Origin: an uncultured Oscillospiraceae bacterium
GTDB taxonomy: Bacteria; Bacillota; Clostridia; Oscillospirales; Oscillospiraceae
Reading direction: 5' to 3'
DNA: 25,806 bases
Assembly: GCA_910579485.1 (NCBI GenBank)
Contig: CAJTVO010000037.1
Coordinates: 1 to 25,806 of the forward strand
Positions within the stretch are counted from its first letter, which is position 1. Every line of letters starts with the position of its first letter. Below, piece after piece: positions 14,784 through 20,493 of the stretch. A program made the position numbers and the translations under genes. The notes beneath the pieces were generated by a model. The model was given only the letters and a program-made list of their open reading frames with translations, did no database searches and was not told where the DNA came from.

Positions 14784-15758
14784 ATGGGAAACGTACTCGA
14801 TATGAAGGATTTCATCGGCACATCCCAGGGTGATAAGGCCCATATGTTGGGGAAATTTTTGTATTTCTCCCTGGCGAACCTTCTGGTGGAAAAAGAGGCG
14901 CTGTCCAGGTTGTGCGATGATCTGGGTATTCCCTACTCCGGCAGCAAGCGGCTTTCCGTGGCCGATGCCTTCCGCTCCGCCACCGGCGACATCCGGGAGC
15001 GGGTCGCGGTGGCTAGTCAGGGTGAGTCCAATATCTATCTGGCCTATTGCCGGGATAACAAACGGGAGAGCGGCATTCTCTCCAGGGAGCTGGTAAAGGA
15101 GACTCTGAACCGGCAGACTAACCAGTATGAAAAGCTGGCCAATATCAGCTATGATAAGGCCGATAATGCCTTCCGCTGTGAGAACCTAGTTCCGGACCCC
15201 GACATTGACGTGCGGGCCTGCTGCCGGAGGGCGGAGGAGCTGTTTGAGCTGTATCAGATCTGCGCCAACCGCAAGCATGTGGAGACGATCTGCTCTAGCT
15301 ATCTGCGGAGTCTGGAGGCCACCAAACTGAGCATCACCGGGCATATGTACTTTGTGCCACGGACATACATGGATGGGGTGGATGTCTTTGAGGACTTTAT
15401 CACTCTCTTAGGCAAACTCAATAAGAACGGCGCACCGCTGATGGCAAACAGCTTCTACATCATTGACGATGAGAAACAGCGGGGCAAGATGACCGAGGAG
15501 TTCTATGCCGCAGTGAGGAAGGAGATCGCTGCCTATCAGGAGCGGGCGGACTATCTGATTAAGTCCGGAAGCCAGAGCCCGGCGGTCATGGATCGCTGGG
15601 TGCTGAAGATCCAAAGCCTGGAGGAGAAGAAAAAACACTATGAGCAGGTACTCCGCCGGGAATTGGATGGGCTGGATGATGAGTTCGGTATGCTGAAGTT
15701 CCTGGCTCAGGAGCTACAGGCGAGAGCGCAGAACATTCGATTTCAGAAAGCCGCATAG
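14784..15758 (+). CDS. DUF6744-like protein of unknown function
   Basis: Starts at 14784 with GAAAGGAG upstream. The 324-aa product is helical and charged, with coiled-coil character in the last third. I recognise the general type as the DUF6744-like proteins of Firmicutes mobile elements, which have no known activity. The early part (about residues 35-90) has DDLGIPYSGSKRLSVADAFRSATGDI, which could pack as a small DNA-binding or dimerisation unit. The protein ends in FQKAA. It is the last gene of the operon and is followed directly by a strong terminator. Confidence 0.65.
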   Translation: MGNVLDMKDFIGTSQGDKAHMLGKFLYFSLANLLVEKEALSRLCDDLGIPYSGSKRLSVADAFRSATGDIRERVAVASQGESNIYLAYCRDNKRESGILSRELVKETLNRQTNQYEKLANISYDKADNAFRCENLVPDPDIDVRACCRRAEELFELYQICANRKHVETICSSYLRSLEATKLSITGHMYFVPRTYMDGVDVFEDFITLLGKLNKNGAPLMANSFYIIDDEKQRGKMTEEFYAAVRKEIAAYQERADYLIKSGSQSPAVMDRWVLKIQSLEEKKKHYEQVLRRELDGLDDEFGMLKFLAQELQARAQNIRFQKAA

Positions 15759-15770
15759 GTCACTATGATA

Positions 15771-15805
15771 AAGCGAGGGAGGATTTATGTCCTTCCCTCG
15801 CTTTT
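15771..15805 (+). terminator. Intrinsic terminator of the large operon
   Basis: The arms AAGCGAGGGA (15771-15780) and TCCCTCGCTT (15794-15803) pair perfectly. Three more inner pairs and one bulged T sit inside, and the stem is followed by TTTT. It lies 12 bases after the last stop codon of the operon, which supports one co-transcribed unit from 387 to 15758. Short frames that cross this hairpin are not genes. Confidence 0.85.
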
Positions 15806-16291
15806 ACTATTCATTTGTTCGGCTGGTGTTCGGCTGGAAACGATTGATAAAACCTATGAGCATCATCAGGTCATTTTCTCTCAGTTTTTGTATCCCTTCC
15901 TGCGCAATATGGATGATTTGCAGGCCGGCAGTTTCAGAGTGGAGAAACTCTACCGGTTTAGTTTCAAAAAGTCTCAGATACTCAAAAAATTGTGCTATAG
16001 ATGGTAATGATTTACCAAACAAACGGGCTTAGATGTAGCCATAATTTTTCCTCAATCCCATGCAATGTCCATAGAAAATATTACACAAAATACTACCGTG
16101 CAAGAATTTGAACAGTTTCTGGTCTAAGTGAAAAAATAGAAATCTATCAAATTGAAAGTATAAAAAGAGACAAATATACTACATTTCCATTTTTTACTTG
16201 TCAAATTCTATAATATTATAATATACTATAGACTAAAGACAGTTATTTCCGCTTATCAAAAACTCGACAAATGAAGGAGGTAAGACGTGTT
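15806..16291. other. AT-rich non-coding stretch between operon and integration module
   Basis: No convincing gene is seen. Frames of about 80 codons near 15765-16032 lack ribosome binding sites and overlap the terminator. The AT content rises sharply compared with the operon. The stretch ends in the promoter at 16198-16227 and a strong AAGGAGG ribosome binding site at 16274-16280, so at least its last 100 bases are a regulatory region for the small ORF and regulator gene that follow. Confidence 0.5.
16198..16227 (+). promoter_or_regulatory. Predicted sigma-A-type promoter
   Basis: TTGTCA at 16198-16203 and TATACT at 16222-16227 are separated by 18 bases. The transcript would start near 16234 and read through the small ORF at 16292, the hairpin at 16416-16460 and perhaps the regulator gene at 16687. 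A second TATAAT at 16209-16214 lies within the spacer, but has no -35 at the right distance. Confidence 0.55.
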
Positions 16292-16408
16292 ATGAAGATT
16301 ATCCGCATTGAGGCGCAGGATAGCTCCAAGAATCTGGAGACGGGTCAGACATCCGAGCATGTTTCAACACCTTGCAGTCAGTGTCATTGGTCACATCAGA
16401 GGGAGTGA
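16292..16408 (+). CDS. Small ORF with strong ribosome binding site (38 aa)
   Basis: The ATG at 16292 follows AAGGAGG (16274-16280) with an 11-base gap. The predicted 38-aa peptide starts MKIIRIEAQDSSKNLE and has a CSQC pair and two His residues near its end. No homolog is recognised. It could be a genuine small protein, a leader peptide for the hairpin just downstream, or the broken start of a lost gene. The good ribosome binding site and upstream promoter are its main support. Confidence 0.35.
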   Translation: MKIIRIEAQDSSKNLETGQTSEHVSTPCSQCHWSHQRE

Positions 16409-16415
16409 TTCAGGG

Positions 16416-16460
16416 GCAAAGCCAGGTGAAAATGCCGTTGGGGCGTTCACTTGGCTTTGC
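16416..16460 (+). promoter_or_regulatory. Long stem-loop in leader RNA
   Basis: GCAAAGCCAGGTGAA (16416-16430) pairs with TTCACTTGGCTTTGC (16446-16460), 15 bp with one G-U pair, around a 15-base loop AATGCCGTTGGGGCG. No T-run follows, so it is not a normal terminator. It lies between two short ORFs that both have ribosome binding sites. It may be a leader attenuator, a protein-binding RNA or a DNA inverted repeat used by a recombination protein. Confidence 0.55.
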
Positions 16461-16487
16461 GTTATTTGTGTTACGGAGGCCGATACC

Positions 16488-16520
16488 ATGAACAAACTAT
16501 TCGCTTACCTATACAAGTGA
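16488..16520 (+). CDS. Ten-codon ORF, possible leader peptide
   Basis: ATG at 16488, preceded by ACGGAGG seven bases upstream, encodes MNKLFAYLYK and then TGA. It begins 27 bases after the large stem-loop. A strong ribosome binding site before a ten-residue peptide is the usual layout of a translational leader. The N-terminus also faintly resembles the first residues of serine recombinases, so a gene remnant is possible. No function is claimed. Confidence 0.25.
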   Translation: MNKLFAYLYK

Positions 16521-16686
16521 TCAGCGTTACCGACCTGTCTGCACATTACTCTTGATTATCGTGAGCAACCTTTTTGAAATCATGTTGGCGCTGTTTTCGT
16601 GTTTTTGTAATTGATATAAGTGTACGTGAAGCTGAAAATATTTTGCCACCAAGCAAAATGCGGGATAGAAACGAGTGTGAAAAAGT

Positions 16687-17391
16687 ATGAAACAGAGTAT
16701 TTTAGTTCTTTCTTCCCGTGTTAAGCATGGGGAGTTGGTATGTGACACTTTAGCCAAGCACAACATCCTTGCAACTATCGCCAGAGATTTACAGGAAGCA
16801 CTATTTTTATTGCATACTGAAAACCCTGCTTTTCTATGGCTTGATCTGGAGATAGAAACTGCTCGGTCCATTTTAGCTGAAATAATGGACAGGTTTCTAC
16901 ATCCGCCGCCATATATTATCCTGACATCCGCATTTTCTGACAGTGCAGACCGAGCGGATATGCTTGACCAAGGTGCAGACGCATGTGTTGAGTTGCCTGT
17001 TGACCTAAGAGAGATCCTTGCGATCCTCAATGCGGTATTACGCCGAGAAGGCCGGATAAGATGCATTCATACAGGTAATTTGCTTCCCTGTATTGAATAC
17101 AAAGACTTATTTATTGATCCGTTGCGCCGTCATGTGGTAATGAGAGGCCATACTGTCTGTCTGACGCCAAAGGAGTTCGATCTCCTATATTTGCTGGCCA
17201 ACAGTCCTGGAGTTGTCTTTTCTAAAGAGCAAATCTACTCCCATATCTGGAAGGCAGATGGTTACCTTGGAATATCTACTGTATCCGATCATATATCCTC
17301 ACTACGACAAAAGCTTGGGCTTCATCCTAAGAACAAAGAGTATATCCAGACAATATTCAAAGTAGGATACCGCTTCGCAGATGAAAGATAG
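16687..17391 (+). CDS. Orphan OmpR/PhoB-family regulator with atypical receiver
   Basis: Encodes 234 aa from the ATG at 16687 (weak ribosome binding site). Residues 1-115 form a receiver-like domain. D53 aligns with the phosphate acceptor (LWLDLEI) and T80 is kept, but the acidic pair is replaced by S9-S10 and the conserved lysine by L103 (ELPVD). Residues about 135-234 are a clear winged-helix DNA-binding domain (LTPKEFDLLYLLANSPG ... TVSDHISSLRQKLG ... KVGYRF). No histidine kinase is nearby. The receiver probably works without normal phosphorylation, or senses another signal. It is set beside the integration genes and likely controls them or itself. Direct repeats at 17448-17482, just after the gene, are plausible binding sites. 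Confidence 0.85.
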   Translation: MKQSILVLSSRVKHGELVCDTLAKHNILATIARDLQEALFLLHTENPAFLWLDLEIETARSILAEIMDRFLHPPPYIILTSAFSDSADRADMLDQGADACVELPVDLREILAILNAVLRREGRIRCIHTGNLLPCIEYKDLFIDPLRRHVVMRGHTVCLTPKEFDLLYLLANSPGVVFSKEQIYSHIWKADGYLGISTVSDHISSLRQKLGLHPKNKEYIQTIFKVGYRFADER

Positions 17392-17408
17392 TTATTTGAC
17401 GTATATTT

Positions 17409-17420
17409 GTAGAATTCTAC
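17409..17420. repeat. Perfect 12-bp palindrome after the regulator gene
   Basis: GTAGAATTCTAC reads the same on both strands and lies 18 bases after the regulator stop. It is a possible operator for a dimeric protein. It could also be chance in AT-rich DNA. Confidence 0.3.
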
Positions 17421-17447
17421 AATTTTATAGAACTTTTACGCAAATAA

Positions 17448-17482
17448 TGTCGAATCTTGTCGAACAATTCCAATAAAATTCC
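17448..17482 (+). promoter_or_regulatory. Candidate regulator boxes: direct repeats at one-turn spacing
   Basis: TGTCGAA occurs at 17448-17454 and again at 17458-17464, ten bases apart. AATTCC occurs at 17466-17471 and 17477-17482, eleven bases apart. Direct repeats spaced by one helical turn are the usual binding pattern of OmpR/PhoB-type dimers. A TATAGT at 17517-17522 lies downstream as a possible -10 without a proper -35, as expected for an activated promoter. A related reverse-strand motif (CTCGACAA) occurs at 16262-16269. Confidence 0.4.
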
Positions 17483-17863
17483 AGAACTTTGTCACAGTTT
17501 GTTCTAATATTCGGCGTATAGTGACAAAAACGGACGAATGGAGCTTTTTGAAAATTCGCCGTCATACCACAGGGGGATTCATGTGTACCTGATATTTCTT
17601 TGGTATATATGTCTGGTCACAGGAATCTGCTGGAGATGGATGATTAATATGCTGATTTGGGGCAACTGCATAAGAAACCGTAAAATTCTTGCGGTTCTGT
17701 TGATGTCTGGACGGGCTCCGCCTATTAAGATGGTAAAATGGAACATCCTGGCGGCTTGCTACGCAGGAACCAAGCCTTTATGTTAGGATATTTATGACCA
17801 AGAGCAGAATAAAGGGCCTGCTTGCCGACCGTCTTATGAGACGGGTATTGAGGAATCGGAAAA
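17483..17863. other. Intergenic stretch between regulator and sigma-like gene
   Basis: Contains a possible activated -10 (TATAGT at 17517-17522). An 82-codon open frame at 17538-17786 has a hydrophobic Trp/Ile-rich start (IFLWYICLVTGICWRWM) but no ribosome binding site, so it is not called a gene. No other structure is clear. Confidence 0.4.
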
Positions 17864-18352
17864 ATGGCTATCGAAACAAGAGCTTATGTGATTAGCCTGT
17901 TAGAGTCATATCACAAACGTATGAACCAAATTGCTCTTCTGCACTATGAGTTGGAACATCCGGCAAATGTTTCGTCAGACGAAATGATTGAGACAATGTC
18001 CCTGAGCCGCAGTGACGGAGCTTCCCGCAGCAAGGGACACGTCTCGAATAAAACACTTTATATTGCGCTAAATTACCATGAAAAAGCGGAATCACTCAAT
18101 CTCAACACGGTAGATGAGATTTCCAGTCAACTGGTGGAACTTGAGCAGATACAGGCGCGGCTGGATCATTGCATTTCACTTCTGGATAAGCGCCAGAAGA
18201 AGCTGGTTCAAGCTCTCTATACTGATCGGTTGTCCATGAAGGAGACTGAAAAGATGTTGGGACGGTCAGCTAAAACTGTCAGGAAGCTGCGAGATGATAC
18301 TGTGGATACGTTAGCGAAGATGTACGATTTTGTCAAGGACAAGCGTAGATAA
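17864..18352 (+). CDS. Sigma-70 region 4-like / ArpU-like regulator
   Basis: The ATG at 17864 has a modest GAGGAAT upstream. The 162-aa product is mostly helical. The C-terminal part (about residues 105-155) has LDKRQKKLVQALYTDRLSMKETEKMLGRSAKTVRKLRDD, a helix-turn-helix of the sigma region 4 type, as in small sigma-like and ArpU-like regulators of phages and mobile elements. There is no region 2, so it is not a full sigma factor. The N-terminal part may dimerise or bind another regulator. It lies just upstream of the excisionase gene and may help switch it on. Confidence 0.6.
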   Translation: MAIETRAYVISLLESYHKRMNQIALLHYELEHPANVSSDEMIETMSLSRSDGASRSKGHVSNKTLYIALNYHEKAESLNLNTVDEISSQLVELEQIQARLDHCISLLDKRQKKLVQALYTDRLSMKETEKMLGRSAKTVRKLRDDTVDTLAKMYDFVKDKRR

Positions 18353-18408
18353 AATTGATTCCCGCAAAACTCCCCACAAATTCTCGCAAAATTCCCTATC
18401 CAGGGTAC

Positions 18409-18438
18409 TTGTAATTCCCTTCCATCCTGTGGTATGAT
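18409..18438 (+). promoter_or_regulatory. Predicted promoter of the excisionase gene
   Basis: TTGTAA at 18409-18414 and TATGAT at 18433-18438 are separated by 18 bases. A start near 18445 places the terminator-like hairpin at 18453-18491 almost at the 5' end of the RNA, ahead of the excisionase ribosome binding site. Confidence 0.6.
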
Positions 18439-18452
18439 TAAGCTGTCAAAAA

Positions 18453-18491
18453 GATGCTCTCCGGTCAACAAACCGGGGAGCATCACTTTTT
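18453..18491 (+). terminator. Promoter-proximal terminator/attenuator before excisionase
   Basis: GATGCTCTCCGG (18453-18464) pairs with CCGGGGAGCATC (18473-18484), 12 bp with one G-U pair, around an eight-base loop, and is followed by ACTTTTT. It can end upstream transcription from the sigma-like gene. It lies just after the promoter at 18409-18438, so it could also hold down excisionase expression until read-through is allowed. Confidence 0.75.
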
Positions 18492-18536
18492 ATCAGCATA
18501 CAGCTAACGTATGAAGACGCAAAGGAGACGTATGTC

Positions 18537-18782
18537 ATGGTACGAACCCGAACTATTAAAGAGGCCGCAGCTTACTTCCGCGAAGGATATCCCCAAACCT
18601 GCCTTACAGAAACCGCTATCCGCACTCTCCTTCGTTCTGGAGCGGTCCCAAGCGTCAAGGTAGGGAAGAAGTACCTTGTATCCTTGGAGGCCCTAGAGAG
18701 CTATCTTATGGGCGAAATAGAGCCAGTTATCCTATCGTCATCTCCACAGGTCCGCCCTGCTTCCCAGCAAAAAATTACTTAG
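18537..18782 (+). CDS. Excisionase-like small HTH protein
   Basis: The ATG at 18537 has AAAGGAGA eight bases upstream. The 81-aa product begins VRTRTIKEAAAYFREGYPQ and continues with ETAIRTLLRSGAVPSVKVGKKYLVSLEALESYL, the MerR-like winged HTH pattern of HTH_17/excisionase proteins. It lies directly before the integrase gene on the same strand, as excisionases usually do. The likely role is to bend attachment-site DNA and bias the integrase towards excision. The last 20 residues are Ser/Pro/Gln-rich and probably flexible. Confidence 0.75.
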   Translation: MVRTRTIKEAAAYFREGYPQTCLTETAIRTLLRSGAVPSVKVGKKYLVSLEALESYLMGEIEPVILSSSPQVRPASQQKIT

Positions 18783-18842
18783 TTCATCAAAACTGTAATC
18801 TTCTGCCCCGATTTTATCGGCGAGAAGAAATAAAATAATTCC

Positions 18843-18871
18843 TTGTAAGCACCTTGTTTTTGCGATATAAT
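18843..18871 (+). promoter_or_regulatory. Predicted promoter of the integrase gene
   Basis: TTGTAA at 18843-18848 and TATAAT at 18866-18871 are separated by 17 bases, a near-consensus layout. The integrase can thus be made independently of the excisionase. Confidence 0.7.
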
Positions 18872-18915
18872 GATGCCGCTGTATATTGAGGGCATTATTG
18901 AGAGGAGAATGCCAA

Positions 18916-19992
18916 ATGGCTAAAACAAAAAATGCCAGTAAAAAGAAGTATCAATATATCACTAAGGCAATCCAAATGCCAGATGGGTCCCGGAAGTATT
19001 TTCGAGCTAAGACACAAAAAGAGCTGGACGAGAAGGTAATGAAAGCCCAAATCCTAATGAACGCAGGTGTAGACATCTGTAACGAGGAGACTTTTTCACA
19101 TTTTGCTCAGATGTGGTATGATATGTATAAAAAGCCCTATTTAAGGCAAAACAGCCAAACCGCAATAAAGTATATCTTGAACACACATATCATTCCATTT
19201 ATCGGGAATTACCGGCTCCGGGACATTACCCCCATGCAGATCCAAGCAATCATGGCTAGGCTATCCGGAAAAAGCAATTCGCTTCAATCTAAGGTCTTGA
19301 CAAACCTACGCAGCATCTTCAATGTGGCACAAGAGAATGGATTGATTGCAAAGTCACCTGTGAGTAGTATGCTTAAACCCACTGGGAACAAAACCCCAGA
19401 AAAAGAAACATTGACCGTGCAGGAAAGTCAGATGCTCCTTGACCGAGTTAAAAATCCACGTGCGAAGACTTTTTTATTGATTGCACTGCACACCGGAATG
19501 CGGCGAGGCGAAATCATCGGGCTCCAGTGGGAAGATATTGACTTCAAAGCGAAGACGATCCATGTTCGTCACAATGCGGTACTGTCCGAAAGTGAAACCA
19601 CCGTTAGTGATTTTCTGAAAACAGCGGCCGGACGAAGGGATCTTCCGCTCTCTGAAGAACTGGAAAAGTGGTTGACAGCGCAGAAAAAGCATACGCACTC
19701 AAAGTATGTACTTGCTATGCAAAATCACAAACCACTTACAAAATCTTCCTATCGCAGCTCATGGCGGCTGATAGAAAGAGAACTGCCAGAAACCCACCTG
19801 ACAGCACACATTCTTCGCCACACGTACATCACGAGACTTTTTGAGGCCGGGCTGGATATTAAGGAAATCCAATACCTCGCAGGACATAGCACGATGGATA
19901 TGACATTGAAAGTCTATACCCATTATGACCGCAAGTCCCGAGAAACCAAAACGGCAGAAAAAGTGCGTGACGCCTTAAGAATAAGTGCATGA
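18916..19992 (+). CDS. int: Tyrosine site-specific integrase
   Basis: The ATG at 18916 has AGAGGAGA upstream; the in-frame ATG at 18886 lies before that site. The 358-aa product has an N-terminal AP2-like arm-binding part (about 1-60, KKKYQYITKAIQMPDGSRKY), a SAM-like core-binding domain (about 65-165) and the catalytic domain. All key residues are visible: R196 in HTGMRRGE, H298-x-x-R301 in HILRHTY, H324 in AGHST and the nucleophile Y334 in KVYTHY. This is the Tn916/phage-type integrase pattern of Firmicutes elements. It lies about 270 bases from the 3' end of tRNA-Val, which fits site-specific insertion there. Confidence 0.93.
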   Translation: MAKTKNASKKKYQYITKAIQMPDGSRKYFRAKTQKELDEKVMKAQILMNAGVDICNEETFSHFAQMWYDMYKKPYLRQNSQTAIKYILNTHIIPFIGNYRLRDITPMQIQAIMARLSGKSNSLQSKVLTNLRSIFNVAQENGLIAKSPVSSMLKPTGNKTPEKETLTVQESQMLLDRVKNPRAKTFLLIALHTGMRRGEIIGLQWEDIDFKAKTIHVRHNAVLSESETTVSDFLKTAAGRRDLPLSEELEKWLTAQKKHTHSKYVLAMQNHKPLTKSSYRSSWRLIERELPETHLTAHILRHTYITRLFEAGLDIKEIQYLAGHSTMDMTLKVYTHYDRKSRETKTAEKVRDALRISA

Positions 19993-20002
19993 CAAAAGGG
20001 AT

Positions 20003-20147
20003 GTTGCAAATTTGCGGCGTGACAGAAATATCGGAGCTTTTGTTGTTTTACAACCTGCAAATAGCAGCATAAGAGGAGTCGAAATCTTTCAAACCATTGC
20101 GCTGCAAGGGATAGGCGGATATTGAAAATTTGCAACACTTTTGCAAC
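20003..20147. repeat. Inverted and direct short repeats beyond the integrase gene
   Basis: GTTGCAAATTT at 20003-20013 has its exact reverse complement AAATTTGCAAC at 20126-20136. A further TTTGCAAC follows at 20140-20147, and a partial copy (CCTGCAAAT) lies between. Short repeats placed between an integrase gene and a tRNA are typical of integrase arm-binding sites, so this is a candidate half of the attachment site. Confidence 0.5.
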
Positions 20148-20224
20148 AACGATACTGAAAAACGCCTGAAATTGCCCTAAATTACGGGAGATTCGGAAGG
20201 CCGAAACGCACTGGAAAAGCAAAC

Positions 20225-20262
20225 AAAAAATCCCTCAAAGCCTTGCGGCTCTAAGGGATTTT
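20225..20262 (-). terminator. Intrinsic terminator of tRNA-Val
   Basis: On the minus strand the hairpin has arms at 20227-20242 and 20247-20262 (16 bp with two G-U pairs or mismatches, TTGC-type loop) and runs into six T residues. It lies three bases after the encoded CCA end of the tRNA gene. Confidence 0.85.
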
Positions 20263-20264
20263 CA

Positions 20265-20310
20265 TGGTGGACGCTAACGGACTTGAACCGCTGACCCCCT
20301 GCACGTCAAG
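20265..20310. other. Candidate attachment site at the 3' half of tRNA-Val
   Basis: Tyrosine integrases of this type commonly recombine in the 3' half of a tRNA gene, and the integrase gene lies on that side. The exact core cannot be defined, because the other end of the element is outside the window and no second copy of the tRNA 3' end is visible between 1 and 20264. Confidence 0.4.
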
Positions 20311-20341
20311 CAGGTGCTCTAGCCAGCTGAGCTAAGCGTCC
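20265..20341 (-). tRNA. tRNA-Val (GAC)
   Basis: The minus strand folds as a standard 77-nt tRNA with encoded CCA. The acceptor stem is GGACGCT/AGCGTCC, the D-arm includes the AGCTCAGCTGG block, and the anticodon stem CCTGC/GCAGG holds loop TTGACGT, giving anticodon GAC. The T-arm has GGTTCAAGTCC. Its 3' end faces the integrase gene, which makes it the likely integration target of the element. Confidence 0.95.
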
Positions 20342-20358
20342 ATACGCGGAACGATGTT

Positions 20359-20387
20359 ATATTACTGCACTCGCGCCGATTTGTCAA
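20359..20387 (-). promoter_or_regulatory. Predicted promoter of tRNA-Val
   Basis: On the minus strand TTGACA (complement of 20382-20387) and TAATAT (complement of 20359-20364) are separated by exactly 17 bases, a strong consensus arrangement for a stable RNA gene. Confidence 0.8.
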
Positions 20388-20433
20388 GCCTTTTTTTGCG
20401 TTCCGCCCTTTATTTTTTGATATCGGAAAAAAT

Positions 20434-20462
20434 TTGTCAAATTACACAGGCTGTGGTATGAT
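20434..20462 (+). promoter_or_regulatory. Predicted promoter of the class V aminotransferase gene
   Basis: TTGTCA at 20434-20439 and TATGAT at 20457-20462 are separated by 17 bases, just upstream of the gene starting at 20494. It is divergent from the tRNA-Val promoter. Confidence 0.75.
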
Positions 20463-20493
20463 AGAGCCAGAAAAATCGATAGGAGCGACAACT

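Noticed and set aside
15765..16007. Plus-strand frames of about 80 codons after the operon
   Set aside because: They start inside the terminator hairpin and lack a credible ribosome binding site.
16308..16520. 70-codon frame covering the hairpin region
   Set aside because: Its translation runs through both arms of the stem-loop and has no start signal; only its last ten codons have a ribosome binding site and are listed separately.
17538..17786. 82-codon frame with a hydrophobic start
   Set aside because: It could be a small membrane protein, but it has no ribosome binding site, and its Cys/Trp-rich composition looks random.
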